Source: SIG565 sp045647785 (GTDB lineage Bacteria > Bacillota > Clostridia > Oscillospirales > Acutalibacteraceae). Taken from it: a stretch of 20,043 bases of DNA. Position numbers and translations under genes: made by a program. Below are positions 7,049 through 15,342 of this stretch, piece by piece. The notes below the pieces were generated by a model. The model ran no database searches. It saw nothing but the letters and a program-made list of their open reading frames with translations, and was not told the DNA's origin. The stretch spans positions 1 through 20,043 of the forward strand of contig JAZRMU010000004.1 in the NCBI GenBank assembly GCA_045647785.1, written 5' to 3'. Each line of letters starts with the position of its first letter. Within the stretch, counting starts at the first letter, position 1.

Positions 7049-7867
7049 TTGGCTGAAAAAATTCGTATAGATGCGAGGCTCGTTGCTTTAGGTCTTGCCG
7101 AAAGCCGCGAGAAAGCAAAGGCATATATTATGTCTGGCATCGTATTTGTTAATAACCAAAAGGTTGATAAAGCGGGTGATACCGTAAAGCCCGAGGATAA
7201 AATAGAGGTGCGTGGTGCTACGCTTAAATATGTTAGCCGCGGTGGCTTAAAGCTTGAAAAGGCAATGACTTGCTTTGGTTTGAGTCTTAATGGCAAGATT
7301 TGTGCCGATATCGGTGCATCAACCGGCGGGTTTACCGGCTGTATGCTGCAAAACGGTGCAGAAAAGGTCTATGCCATTGATGTAGGTTATGGACAGCTTG
7401 CTTGGAAGCTCCGCACTGATGAGCGAGTTATAAATCTAGAGCGCACAAATTTTCGTTATGTTACCAGCGAGCAGGTACCAGATTTATTAGATTTTGCTTC
7501 GGTAGATGTATCTTTTATCTCGCTTTCTCACATTTTACCTGTTATGAACACACTGTTAAAAGATGGTGCAACGGCTGTTTGTCTTATTAAGCCGCAGTTC
7601 GAAGCGGGTAAAGATAAGGTTGGGAAAAAGGGTGTAGTGCGTGATATAAATGTTCATTTAGAGGTAAATGAGCGTGTTAGTGGACTAATTGTTGAAAATG
7701 GCTTCACTCTTTTAGGTCTCGAGTTTTCACCGATCAAAGGGCCTGAAGGTAATATAGAATATTTAGCATATATACAGAAATCTGACAATCCGCACATTAA
7801 AGAAACGGTTGATATTAAAGACATTGTGTTAAAATCTCACAACGAATTAAAGGGGGGAGAGCAATGA
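7049..7867 (+). CDS. tlyA: TlyA-family rRNA 2'-O-methyltransferase (S4 + FtsJ domains)
   Basis: The 272-residue protein has an S4 RNA-binding domain (about 5-60, R-I-D-A-R-L onward) and a Rossmann methyltransferase domain with the SAM-binding D-I-G-A-S-T-G-G-F-T (87-96), D-V-S-F-I-S-L and L-I-K-P-Q-F-E. TlyA enzymes methylate 2'-OH of cytidines in 16S and/or 23S rRNA; in mycobacteria this affects capreomycin sensitivity. The name as haemolysin is historical. The TTG at 7049 follows the dxs stop without a gap, with AAGGGAG eight bases upstream. Its TGA overlaps the nadK ATG (ATGA). Confidence 0.93.
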   Translation: MAEKIRIDARLVALGLAESREKAKAYIMSGIVFVNNQKVDKAGDTVKPEDKIEVRGATLKYVSRGGLKLEKAMTCFGLSLNGKICADIGASTGGFTGCMLQNGAEKVYAIDVGYGQLAWKLRTDERVINLERTNFRYVTSEQVPDLLDFASVDVSFISLSHILPVMNTLLKDGATAVCLIKPQFEAGKDKVGKKGVVRDINVHLEVNERVSGLIVENGFTLLGLEFSPIKGPEGNIEYLAYIQKSDNPHIKETVDIKDIVLKSHNELKGGEQ

Positions 7868-8718
7868 AAATAGGTGTGCTTCCTAATCTTGATAAACGCG
7901 GTGCTGCAGCAGCTGTTGAGCGTATGGGTAAGCTTTTCAAAGAATGGGGCTTTACTGCATATTTGCCCGATAGTATGATTGGCACCGACTATCAGCATTT
8001 GCCCGAAAAGCAAATTTTCGAAACGGTGGATGTTATAATTACTGTGGGTGGCGATGGCACTATTATTCGTTACGGTAAGCTTGCGGCAAAGGCAGGCAAA
8101 CCGGTGCTTGGTGTTAATGCCGGCCGTCTTGGCTTTTTAGCACAGGTAGAACCTAACGAGCTTGAGTTGCTTAAAAAAATAGGTAGCGGTGAATATCAAA
8201 TTGAAAAGAGAATGCTGCTTAATATTGATTTAGTCGAAAACGGGGTAGTTAAATCCAACCATATTGCTCTCAATGATGCTGTTATTACAGGTGCTTTCTC
8301 TAATCGAATTGTAGATATTAAAGCCTATTTGGGGGACGAGTGTGTATCTTATAGAGCCGACGGTTTAATTATCGCAACTCCTACCGGCTCAACTGCCTAT
8401 TCGCTTTCTGCGGGCGGTCCGATTATCGACCCCGTTTCGGAGTGTATTTCAATAACTCCTATTTGCTCACACACTTTAACTGCAAGACCGATTATCGTCA
8501 ATAAGAATGCAGTTGTAAAATTTAAGGCCTTTTCACTAAAGCGTTCTGATATTCATTTATCTGTTGACGGACGAAAGGGTGGCGAAATTAAGCCGTATAC
8601 CGAAATAATTGTAAGTAAATCGCCGTATAGTGTTGATCTTATAAGACTTAATAATAAGTCTTTCTATAAAACTATTTCGGAAAAATTTAAGGACGGAGGA
8701 AACAGAGTTGAAAAATAA
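7864..8718 (+). CDS. nadK: NAD kinase
   Basis: The 284-residue NAD kinase phosphorylates NAD to NADP. Visible signatures are the nucleotide-binding G-G-D-G-T (62-66), G-V-N-A-G-R-L-G-F-L, L-N-D-A-V-I and the Y-R-A-D-G-L-I-I-A-T-P-T-G-S-T-A-Y segment typical of the family. The ATG overlaps the tlyA stop by four bases, indicating coupled translation, and the C-terminal codons overlap the argR start. The tlyA-nadK-argR-recN order is common in Clostridia. Confidence 0.96.
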   Translation: MKIGVLPNLDKRGAAAAVERMGKLFKEWGFTAYLPDSMIGTDYQHLPEKQIFETVDVIITVGGDGTIIRYGKLAAKAGKPVLGVNAGRLGFLAQVEPNELELLKKIGSGEYQIEKRMLLNIDLVENGVVKSNHIALNDAVITGAFSNRIVDIKAYLGDECVSYRADGLIIATPTGSTAYSLSAGGPIIDPVSECISITPICSHTLTARPIIVNKNAVVKFKAFSLKRSDIHLSVDGRKGGEIKPYTEIIVSKSPYSVDLIRLNNKSFYKTISEKFKDGGNRVEK

Positions 8719-9166
8719 ACGCCACGAACGGATTATCTCTTTAATCTCCGAAAATATAATCACAACCCAAGAGGATTTATTGGATTACCTAATAAATGAG
8801 GGCTTTAATGTTACTCAATCCACTGTTTCAAGAGATATAAAGCAACTTCGAATTGTTAAATCACAGGATACAGCAGGTATCTATCGCTATTTGCCCGCTC
8901 GTCCTTTGACACAAGGGCTTGGCGATAAGACTGATGCCCATTTTTTGGATATGTTTGCTAAAAGTGTCATAAGCACAGATTATGCTATGAATAACATTGT
9001 TATTAAGTGCTATACCGGTATGGCTTCTAGCGCTTGTGTCGCTTTTGATACTCTTTTTGGTACGCAGATTTTAGGCTCGCTTGCAGGCGATGATACCATT
9101 ATTGCTGTTACAAGAGATGAGCAAAGCGCTAAAGACCTTTGCGAGAAAATATCAAAACTAATTTAA
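8708..9166 (+). CDS. argR: Arginine repressor ArgR/AhrC
   Basis: The 152-residue regulator has an N-terminal winged helix (T-Q-S-T-V-S-R-D-I at 36-44, the recognition helix hallmark) and a C-terminal arginine-binding oligomerisation domain ending with G-T-Q-I-L-G-S-L-A-G-D-D-T-I (Asp-Asp at 128-129 bind arginine in the family). With arginine it represses biosynthetic and controls catabolic arginine genes as a hexamer. The start is TTG at 8708, with GGAGGA seven bases upstream, inside the end of nadK. No arginine genes or obvious ARG boxes occur in this window, so its targets are elsewhere. Confidence 0.95.
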   Translation: MKNKRHERIISLISENIITTQEDLLDYLINEGFNVTQSTVSRDIKQLRIVKSQDTAGIYRYLPARPLTQGLGDKTDAHFLDMFAKSVISTDYAMNNIVIKCYTGMASSACVAFDTLFGTQILGSLAGDDTIIAVTRDEQSAKDLCEKISKLI

Positions 9167-9180
9167 TGGCGGTTAAGCAA

Positions 9181-10851
9181 ATGTTAAATTGTTTACATAT
9201 TGAGAACATTGCGGTTATCGAACGTGCAGATATTTCTTTCTCCGATGGATTTAATGTGTTAACGGGCGAAACCGGTGCGGGAAAATCAATAATAATTGAT
9301 TCGCTGAATGCTGTGCTTGGAGCAAGGGCTTCTAAAGGCCTAATCAGGAACGGTAATAATTCGGCGCGCGTTGTTGCCGAGTTTTCAAATATAGGACCAG
9401 CTGCCGAGCAGCTGCTTGAGAGCTACGGTCTCTCAAGTGATGAGGGTAAGGTTATTATTCAAAGAATTTTAACCCTTGATTCTCGAGGCGGATTCCGCAT
9501 CAATTCACAGCCTGTTTCAGCATCGGTTGTGCGCGATATTGGTATTATGCTTATTAATATTCACGGTCAGCACGATAATCAAACCCTGCTCAATCCTGAA
9601 AAGCATTGTGATTATATTGATAAAATAGCCGAAAATTCTAAAGAGCGAGAGGTATATCTTGCCGAGTTTAAAAACCTGAATTCGATTAGGCGACAGTTGC
9701 AGGAATTAGATATTAATGAGGATGAAAAGCTGCGCAGAATCGACCTATTAAAATTCCAAATTAGTGAACTTGAGAAGGCGGATATTAAAGTAGGCGAGTT
9801 TGAAGTCTTGAAAGAACAGCTAAAACTTGCAAAACAGTTTGAACAAAACTCTAAAAGAATAAGTTCTGCTCTTGATATTTTTTCCGGCACAGAGGGCGAT
9901 GGTGCCACCGAGCAGCTTCGTGCTGCATATAAATTATTGTCGGCAATCGATAGCGAGAAGCTGAATTCTGTTTGCACAAAGCTTTCTGCAGTACTGGAAG
10001 ATTTAACCGATATTGAGTCGGAAGTGCGCTTTTTCGGCGAAAATGAACTTATTTCTGCGGAAAATATCGATGTTATTCAAGATAGGATTGATTTTTTACG
10101 CTCACTTATGTTAAAATACTCTGGTGATGAAGCAGGAATGCTTAATTATTTAGAGAATGCAAAACAAGAATTGCAGAATATAACTATGGCTGACGAAAAG
10201 GTCGCCGAGCTTGAAGATTTGCTTTCTCTGTCCGAGCAGCGCCTAATTAAAAATGGCGAGCAGTTATCGGTTACAAGAGCGCGTGCTGCGAAAGCTTTTC
10301 AGCAGAATGTGTGTGAAATTCTTAAGCTTTTGGATATGCCGAATGTTGTTTTTCTTGTGAATCAAGAAAAGGGTAGATATACCAAAAATGGCTGCGATAG
10401 CATTGAGTTTTTAATTTCGGCAAATGCGGGAGAGAGTGTAAAGCCGCTTGCAAAAATTGCTTCTGGCGGTGAGCTTTCGCGCGTTATGCTTGCTATAAAA
10501 AGTGTGCTTTCAACAGCCGATGAGGTTTCGACTCTTATTTTTGATGAAATAGATTCGGGAATAAGCGGCAGAGCAGCAAATAAGGTAGCTGCGCAGCTTC
10601 AAAAGGTAGCAAATGATAAGCAGGTAATCTGTGTAACACATCTAGCGCAAATTGCGGCGGCGGCAGATACACATTTACTTATTGAAAAGAGTGTTATTTC
10701 GGGCAGAACACACACAAAGGTTACTGAACTCGATTATAACGACCGTATTACCGAGATAGCAAGAATTATGTCGGGTACTGAATTAACAGATAAATTATTC
10801 GATTCCGCAAAGGAATTGTTGGATAGGAGTAAAGAAAATGCAAATTTATGA
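9181..10851 (+). CDS. recN: DNA repair protein RecN
   Basis: The 556-residue SMC-like ATPase has the N-terminal Walker A G-E-T-G-A-G-K-S (29-36), long coiled coils (about 150-370), and a C-terminal half with the signature S-G-G-E-L-S-R, Walker B L-I-F-D-E-I-D-S-G-I-S-G and C-V-T-H-L-A-Q-I-A. RecN gathers double-strand-break ends for recombinational repair. The ATG at 9181 fits the family start (M-L-x-x-L-x-I-x-N) and has GGCGG eight bases before it. An in-frame ATG at 9166, overlapping the argR TAA, would add five residues and cannot be excluded. In Bacillus spoIVB and spo0A follow recN; here tyrS follows instead. Confidence 0.95.
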   Translation: MLNCLHIENIAVIERADISFSDGFNVLTGETGAGKSIIIDSLNAVLGARASKGLIRNGNNSARVVAEFSNIGPAAEQLLESYGLSSDEGKVIIQRILTLDSRGGFRINSQPVSASVVRDIGIMLINIHGQHDNQTLLNPEKHCDYIDKIAENSKEREVYLAEFKNLNSIRRQLQELDINEDEKLRRIDLLKFQISELEKADIKVGEFEVLKEQLKLAKQFEQNSKRISSALDIFSGTEGDGATEQLRAAYKLLSAIDSEKLNSVCTKLSAVLEDLTDIESEVRFFGENELISAENIDVIQDRIDFLRSLMLKYSGDEAGMLNYLENAKQELQNITMADEKVAELEDLLSLSEQRLIKNGEQLSVTRARAAKAFQQNVCEILKLLDMPNVVFLVNQEKGRYTKNGCDSIEFLISANAGESVKPLAKIASGGELSRVMLAIKSVLSTADEVSTLIFDEIDSGISGRAANKVAAQLQKVANDKQVICVTHLAQIAAAADTHLLIEKSVISGRTHTKVTELDYNDRITEIARIMSGTELTDKLFDSAKELLDRSKENANL

Positions 10852-12058
10852 GGAATTAGTAGCAAGAGGGCTTATTGCTCAGGTTACAGATGAAGAGGAA
10901 ATTCGCGAACTTGTTAATAATGGTAAAGCGGTATTTTATATTGGCTTTGACCCCACTGCCGACAGCCTTCATGTTGGTCATTTTATGGCACTTTGCTTAA
11001 TGAAGCGCTTGCAGATGGCAGGAAATCGCCCGATAGCACTTATCGGTGGCGGTACTGCTTATATTGGCGATCCTTCGGGCAGAACTGATATGCGCTCAAT
11101 GATGACCGCTGAAACTATACAGCATAATTGTGACTGTTTTAAAAAGCAGATGTCGCGCTTTATAGAGTTCGGTGAGGGTAAAGCACAAATGGTTAATAAT
11201 GCCGACTGGCTGCTTGGACTTAACTATGTTGATGTTTTGCGCGATGTTGGCGCTTGCTTCTCGGTTAATAATATGTTGAGAGCCGAATGCTACAAGCAGC
11301 GTATGGAAAAGGGACTTTCTTTCCTTGAATTCAATTATATGATAATGCAGTCTTATGACTTTTATCATCTTTTCAAGGAATACGGCTGCAATATGCAGTT
11401 TGGTGGCGATGACCAATGGTCTAATATGTTGGGTGGTACTGAGCTTATCCGTAAGAAACTTGGTAAAGATGCGTATGCCATGACTATAACTCTGCTTATG
11501 AATTCAGAGGGTAAGAAAATGGGTAAAACTGCAAATGGTGCTGTTTGGCTCGACCCTAACAAGACAAGCCCTTATGAGTTTTATCAGTACTGGCGCAATG
11601 TTGGCGACGACGATGTTCTTAAATGCATTAGAATGCTCACTTTCTTGCCGTTGGAGGAAATTGATGCAATGAACGACTGGCAAGGTAGTCAACTTAATAC
11701 CGCAAAGGATATTCTTGCTTTTGAGCTCACCAAGCTTGTTCATGGCGAGGAGGAAGCAACTAAAGCACGCGAGGTTTCTAAATCTTTATTTGGAGGCGGA
11801 GCTAATGACGAGAATATGCCCACTACAATTTTAACAGATGCCGATTTTACAGACGGTTCTATTGGTTTGCTCGATCTGATGGTTAAGGGTGAGCTTATCA
11901 CTTCAAAGGGCGAGGGCAGACGACTTGTTCAGCAGGGCGGAATTTCTGTTGATAGTGAAAAAATTACTGACGCTACTGTTTCTTTCACCGCCGATAAAAT
12001 TAAAGCTGGCATCGTAATCAAAAAAGGTAAAAAGATTTTCCATAAATTTACTGTTTAA
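10838..12058 (+). CDS. tyrS: Tyrosyl-tRNA synthetase
   Basis: The 406-residue class I synthetase charges tRNA-Tyr. HIGH appears as H-V-G-H (45-48), the KMSKS loop as K-M-G-K-T (227-231), and an S4-type RNA-binding domain occupies about the last 60 residues (G-E-G-R-R-L-V-Q-Q-G-G-I). K-M-G-K-T is a common variant in bacterial TyrS of the longer class. The ATG at 10838 overlaps the recN end by 14 bases, with TAGGAG about nine bases before it. No T-box leader is possible here because the gene is internal to the operon, in contrast to many Firmicutes tyrS genes. A terminator follows the stop. Confidence 0.96.
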   Translation: MQIYEELVARGLIAQVTDEEEIRELVNNGKAVFYIGFDPTADSLHVGHFMALCLMKRLQMAGNRPIALIGGGTAYIGDPSGRTDMRSMMTAETIQHNCDCFKKQMSRFIEFGEGKAQMVNNADWLLGLNYVDVLRDVGACFSVNNMLRAECYKQRMEKGLSFLEFNYMIMQSYDFYHLFKEYGCNMQFGGDDQWSNMLGGTELIRKKLGKDAYAMTITLLMNSEGKKMGKTANGAVWLDPNKTSPYEFYQYWRNVGDDDVLKCIRMLTFLPLEEIDAMNDWQGSQLNTAKDILAFELTKLVHGEEEATKAREVSKSLFGGGANDENMPTTILTDADFTDGSIGLLDLMVKGELITSKGEGRRLVQQGGISVDSEKITDATVSFTADKIKAGIVIKKGKKIFHKFTV

Positions 12059-12090
12059 AAAAACAAACCCCGCTGCGAAAGCAGCGGGGT
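12057..12090. terminator. Bidirectional terminator between tyrS and the convergent XRE gene
   Basis: A perfect 10-bp GC-rich stem (12067-12076 with 12081-12090) is capped by a GAAA tetraloop. On the minus strand it is followed by TTTGTTTTTTT, giving a classic terminator for the XRE gene; on the plus strand the tail (AATAATTAATTA) is poorer but the stem is strong enough to end the tyrS operon too. Confidence 0.82.
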
Positions 12091-12095
12091 AATAA

Positions 12096-12479
12096 TTAAT
12101 TACCAAATGATTTAAGAAATTTAAGTATAATATCAAGATCTCCGGCACCTAAATGCTCAATCAATTCGTGGAGCTCATCTTTCATAGCGATTCGGTCTTC
12201 TTCGGTGAATTGTTTGGGTCTGTATATAACAGGCTCAGGTGTGCGAAACCGCGTGGGAGTTTTTTCCTCTTTTGATGGTTCAATACCATACACGAGTTCA
12301 TCGAGTGTTTTACCAAAGTGCATGCCTATAATTTTAATGTGCTCTGGGCGAAACGTACCGGATGACTCGAGGTGAGCATAAGTGGAACGCTTCATATTAA
12401 GTAAAGCGCCCATTTCCTCCTGGGTCATTTTTTCCTGTTGCCGAATTTTCTTGATTCTTTCGTTGATATCGCTTCTCAT
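12096..12479 (-). CDS. XRE-family helix-turn-helix transcriptional regulator
   Basis: The 127-residue protein has an N-terminal XRE/Cro-C1 helix-turn-helix domain (about residues 5-65), with M-T-Q-E-E-M-G-A-L-L-N-M-K-R-S-T-Y as helices 2-3. A Pro/Thr-rich linker (about 70-92) and a short acidic C-terminal helix region of no recognised fold follow. The ATG at 12479 is preceded on the minus strand by AGAGG. It is divergent from the tRNA-Thr gene, sharing a 62-base gap, and convergent with tyrS. There is no phage or toxin-antitoxin partner beside it, so its targets are unknown. Confidence 0.85.
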   Translation of the reverse strand: MRSDINERIKKIRQQEKMTQEEMGALLNMKRSTYAHLESSGTFRPEHIKIIGMHFGKTLDELVYGIEPSKEEKTPTRFRTPEPVIYRPKQFTEEDRIAMKDELHELIEHLGAGDLDIILKFLKSFGN

Positions 12480-12501
12480 TTTACAACCTCTAATAAATTA
12501 C

Positions 12502-12530
12502 TTGACTAACATATATTAAATTGGTATAAT
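12502..12530 (+). promoter_or_regulatory. Promoter of the tRNA-Thr gene
   Basis: The -35 is TTGACT (12502-12507), the spacer exactly 17 bases and the -10 a perfect TATAAT (12525-12530), 11 bases before the mature tRNA 5' end. The strength fits a stable RNA gene. Confidence 0.88.
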
Positions 12531-12541
12531 AGTTGTCGTAC

Positions 12542-12617
12542 GCTGGAGTGGCTCAGTTGGTAGAGCAGCTGATTCGTAATCAGCAGGTCGTGGGTTCGAG
12601 TCCCATCTTCAGCTCCA
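12542..12617 (+). tRNA. tRNA-Thr (anticodon CGT)
   Basis: A full 76-base cloverleaf: acceptor stem GCTGGAG with CTTCAGC (one G-T pair), D arm GCTC...GAGC, anticodon stem GCTGA/TCAGC with loop TTCGTAA (anticodon CGT reading ACG), variable loop AGGTC, T arm GTGGG TTCGAGT CCCAT, discriminator T and an encoded CCA end (12615-12617). It has its own promoter and terminator. No duplicated 3' end or other attachment-site sign is seen beside it. Confidence 0.95.
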
Positions 12618-12641
12618 AGGCCCGATTTTCGGGCCTTTTTA
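12617..12641 (+). terminator. Terminator of tRNA-Thr
   Basis: A 9-bp stem (12617-12625 with 12629-12637, AAGGCCCGA and TCGGGCCTT) has a three-T loop and is followed by TTT. It starts at the last base of the tRNA. Confidence 0.87.
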
Positions 12642-12700
12642 TATTATCACAATTGAAATTTTTTGTCAAGAATTTTGTCGAAAAATGCTAAAATACATAG

Positions 12701-12727
12701 AAAAAGCACGGGGTTACCGTGCTTTTT
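12701..12727 (-). terminator. Terminator of the YgiQ-type gene
   Basis: An 11-bp stem (12717-12727 with 12701-12711, core GCACGG/CCGTGC flanked by A/T runs) overlaps the stop codon of the leftward gene; the minus strand ends CTTTTT, as for an intrinsic terminator. Confidence 0.75.
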
Positions 12728-14585
12728 TTCTTGGTTTCGAATTCTTGTTTTTATTTGGTTTGTTCGATGAATAAGCATTTCTTTTATGATTTTCATCAGC
12801 TACCAAGCAGTGAGGACCGGTACCTATCAAGTCATACCGACCTGCCTTCTTAAGGGCAGACAGCACAAATTTACGGTTTTCAGGAAGATAGTATTGGAGT
12901 AGTGCTCGTTGCTCTGCTTTTTCAGTTGGTGTTTTTGGTACATAGACCTTTTGCATCGTGGTGGGGTCAAGTCCGGTATAGAACATACAGGTTGAAATGG
13001 TACCGGGTGTAGGGTAAAAATCCTGTACTTGCTCCGGGTGCATACCTTCTTTTTTGAGAAAAACGGATAATTCGATAGCGTCCTTTATGGTACTGCCGGG
13101 ATGCGATGACATAAGGTAGGGGACGAGATACTGCTTTTTACCGGCGCTTTTAGTAAGAGAATAAAAACGATTTTTAAATTTTTCATAAACATTAAAGCTA
13201 GGTTTCCCCATATATTTCAAAACATTATCAGAGCAATGCTCGGGGGCAACCTTTAGCTGACCGCTTGTATGGTATTTTACCAATTCTTTAAAAAAGGCTT
13301 CATCGTTATCGCGGATTAAGTAATCAAAACGAATACCAGAGCGAATAAATACCTTTTTAATTTTAGGCAGCGCCCGCAGCTTTCGCAGCAAGGAGAGATA
13401 ATCACTGTGGTCAACCCTTACGGCAGAACACATATAAGGAGCAAGACATTTTTTATCAGCACAAACACCGCGTTTTTCCTGTGCACTGCAAGCACTTTGC
13501 CTGAAGTTGGCAGTTGGACCACCAATATCGTGTATATAACCTTTGAAATCGGGCATATCAGATATCTTTTTCGCTTCGTTAATAACGGAATCGTGGCTGC
13601 GAACGGAAATTTGTCTGCCTTGGTGATATGCGAGTGAACAAAAATTGCAGGCTCCGAAGCAGCCTCTATTATGTATTACCGAAAATTTAACCTCTTCAAT
13701 AGCCGGCACTCCACCAAGTGATTTATAAGCTGGGTGATAGTCTCTCATATAATCCAGCGCATAAACAGCATCCATCTCCTCGGTTGAAAGCGGAGGCATC
13801 GGCGGATTCTGAACAACTATCTTGCTGCCGTGGCGTTGAATTATGGTCTTTCCGCGAACATGATCGTGTTCCTCTTGCTGAATTTTACAAGATATTGCGT
13901 ATTGACGCTTGCCGTTATCTGAATTTTCACTGACTGCTTCAAAAGACGGGCATTCTGCACAGCTGCGCGGAACATAATCGGCGACATTAACAGCATAGCA
14001 GGTTCCTAAAATATCGGTCAATGCATTTACTTTTTGCTTGGCAGCCAAGCGTTTCGCTATTTCAACGCAGTGCTTTTCTCCCATGCCATACATTAGAATG
14101 TCGGCGGTACTATCTATTAGAATTGAGGGCATAACCTTATCTGCCCAGTAATCATAATGGGCAAAACGGCGGAGCGATGCTTCTATGCCACCGATAGCTA
14201 TCGGAATATCTCCAAAAAGTCTGCGCAAGTTTTTGCAGTAGACAGTAACTGCGCGGTCGGGTCTGGCTCCGGCTTTTCCGCCAGGGGTATATGCATCGTC
14301 GCTGCGGCGCTTTTTGGCAGCTGTGTAGTGTGCTACCATTGAATCGATATTACCGCTATTTACAAAAAAAGCTAAACGCGGTTTTCCGAAACGTAAATAA
14401 TCATCATCACTTTTCGGCTGCGGAATTATGCAAACCTTGAAGCCCGCATTTTCAAGCACGCGAGAAATTACAGCGGTGCCAAAGCTGGGGTGGTCTACAT
14501 AGGCATCGCCTGTAACAATTATTATGTCAGCATAGTGCCAACCATATTCTTTCATTTCATCTTTTGTGATAGGTAAAAAAGGCAT
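12714..14585 (-). CDS. YgiQ-family (UPF0313) radical SAM protein
   Basis: The 623-residue protein belongs to the YgiQ family of unknown reaction. The radical-SAM cluster motif is C-F-G-A-C-N-F-C (Cys 309, 313, 316), followed by the SAM-binding TIM-barrel. An N-terminal region (about 1-200; V-T-G-D-A-Y-V-D-H-P-S-F-G) and the C-terminal F-Y-P-T-P-G-T-I-S-T-C-M-F-Y-T-G segment are hallmarks of the family. The last 20 residues are Lys/Asn/Arg-rich. The ATG at 14585 has AGGAG at eight bases before it on the minus strand. It is transcribed alone, from a promoter shared back to back with the SpoIVFA-like gene. A substrate cannot be named from the sequence. Confidence 0.92.
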   Translation of the reverse strand: MPFLPITKDEMKEYGWHYADIIIVTGDAYVDHPSFGTAVISRVLENAGFKVCIIPQPKSDDDYLRFGKPRLAFFVNSGNIDSMVAHYTAAKKRRSDDAYTPGGKAGARPDRAVTVYCKNLRRLFGDIPIAIGGIEASLRRFAHYDYWADKVMPSILIDSTADILMYGMGEKHCVEIAKRLAAKQKVNALTDILGTCYAVNVADYVPRSCAECPSFEAVSENSDNGKRQYAISCKIQQEEHDHVRGKTIIQRHGSKIVVQNPPMPPLSTEEMDAVYALDYMRDYHPAYKSLGGVPAIEEVKFSVIHNRGCFGACNFCSLAYHQGRQISVRSHDSVINEAKKISDMPDFKGYIHDIGGPTANFRQSACSAQEKRGVCADKKCLAPYMCSAVRVDHSDYLSLLRKLRALPKIKKVFIRSGIRFDYLIRDNDEAFFKELVKYHTSGQLKVAPEHCSDNVLKYMGKPSFNVYEKFKNRFYSLTKSAGKKQYLVPYLMSSHPGSTIKDAIELSVFLKKEGMHPEQVQDFYPTPGTISTCMFYTGLDPTTMQKVYVPKTPTEKAEQRALLQYYLPENRKFVLSALKKAGRYDLIGTGPHCLVADENHKRNAYSSNKPNKNKNSKPRKKAR

Positions 14586-14612
14586 TTTTTTCTCCTTTAG
14601 TTTTATAAGGAT

Positions 14613-14641
14613 ATTTTATCATATAAGACAAATTAGTTCAA
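14613..14641 (-). promoter_or_regulatory. Promoter of the YgiQ-type gene
   Basis: On the minus strand the -35 is TTGAAC (14641-14636), the spacer 17 bases and the -10 TAAAAT (14618-14613). The start would lie about 20 bases before the ATG. Confidence 0.6.
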
Positions 14642-14646
14642 TACTT

Positions 14647-14675
14647 TAATATATTTTAATAAGTTTACATATATT
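14647..14675 (+). promoter_or_regulatory. Possible sigma-E-like sporulation promoter before the SpoIVFA-like gene
   Basis: TAATATA (14647-14653), a 14-base spacer and CATATATT (14668-14675) match the Bacillus sigma-E consensus (KMATATT, 14-15 bases, CATACAHT) at 6 of 7 and 7 of 8 positions. The spoIVF operon of B. subtilis is a sigma-E target. Against it, the predicted start falls inside the ribosome binding site GAGGTGGGG (14681-14689), and AT-rich DNA gives chance matches. Confidence 0.33.
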
Positions 14676-14691
14676 TTCGTGAGGTGGGGAA

Positions 14692-15342
14692 ATGAACCAA
14701 AAAATTAAAAAGTCAAATTATGAATTATCAATACTTATAATCCAAATTGCTGTTGTAACTTTAATTATTGCAGCGGTATTTATTGTAAAATTTATCAATA
14801 TCGAGTGGTTTAATGTTATAAAAGGGTTTTATATTGGAAATTTTACCGCGGATACAAGTGTCGATGAAGTTTTGTTGGATGATGAAAGCAATTTGGAAAG
14901 CACTATGCAGTTAATGCCAGTTTCGTCATCTTTTTCCAAAAAAACGACACAAAAGTTGTTGATTAACCCACTAGACAGCATTATTGTTACCTCTCCCTAT
15001 GGCTGGCGAAAAAGCCCGATTGACGGCGAAAAAGAATTCCATAAGGGTGTTGATTTATCCGGAGAAATCGGCGATGAGATTTTTGCCACGGCAGGTGGGG
15101 AGGTAATTATTTCGCAATATAGCCCTACATACGGAAACTACATTAAAATTAAGCATTCGAACGGAATAAGCACACTATATGCTCATTGCGAAAAATTATT
15201 TAAAGATGTCGGAGAAAAAGTAGAGGTTGGCGAAACAATTGCAAGCCTCGGCTCAACGGGGCGTTCGACAGCCCCGCATTTGCATTATGAGGTAATTTTA
15301 AATGAGCAAAATATTAATCCCGAATGGCTGATAAGTAAATGA
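14692..15342 (+). CDS. SpoIVFA-like membrane-anchored M23 (LytM) protein
   Basis: The 216-residue protein has a short cytoplasmic N-terminus, one membrane segment (about 12-35) and a LytM/peptidase M23 domain (about 95-212) with T-S-P-Y-G-W-R. The zinc ligands H117 and D121 (H-K-G-V-D) and H198 (H-L-H-Y-E), plus H165, are all present. Placed directly before an M50 protease it matches SpoIVFA, the partner that holds and restrains SpoIVFB in the outer forespore membrane. The ATG is preceded by GAGGTGGGG, and the stop overlaps the next ATG (ATGA). The intact zinc site leaves open that it is an active endopeptidase rather than a scaffold. Confidence 0.8.
   Translation: MNQKIKKSNYELSILIIQIAVVTLIIAAVFIVKFINIEWFNVIKGFYIGNFTADTSVDEVLLDDESNLESTMQLMPVSSSFSKKTTQKLLINPLDSIIVTSPYGWRKSPIDGEKEFHKGVDLSGEIGDEIFATAGGEVIISQYSPTYGNYIKIKHSNGISTLYAHCEKLFKDVGEKVEVGETIASLGSTGRSTAPHLHYEVILNEQNINPEWLISK

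Noticed and set aside
10838..12058. T-box control of tyrS
   Set aside because: The gene overlaps recN by 14 bases, so there is no room for a leader.
12096..12617. Prophage or integrative element at tRNA-Thr beside an XRE regulator
   Set aside because: No integrase, repeat of the tRNA 3' end or phage gene is present; the tRNA is intact with its own promoter and terminator.
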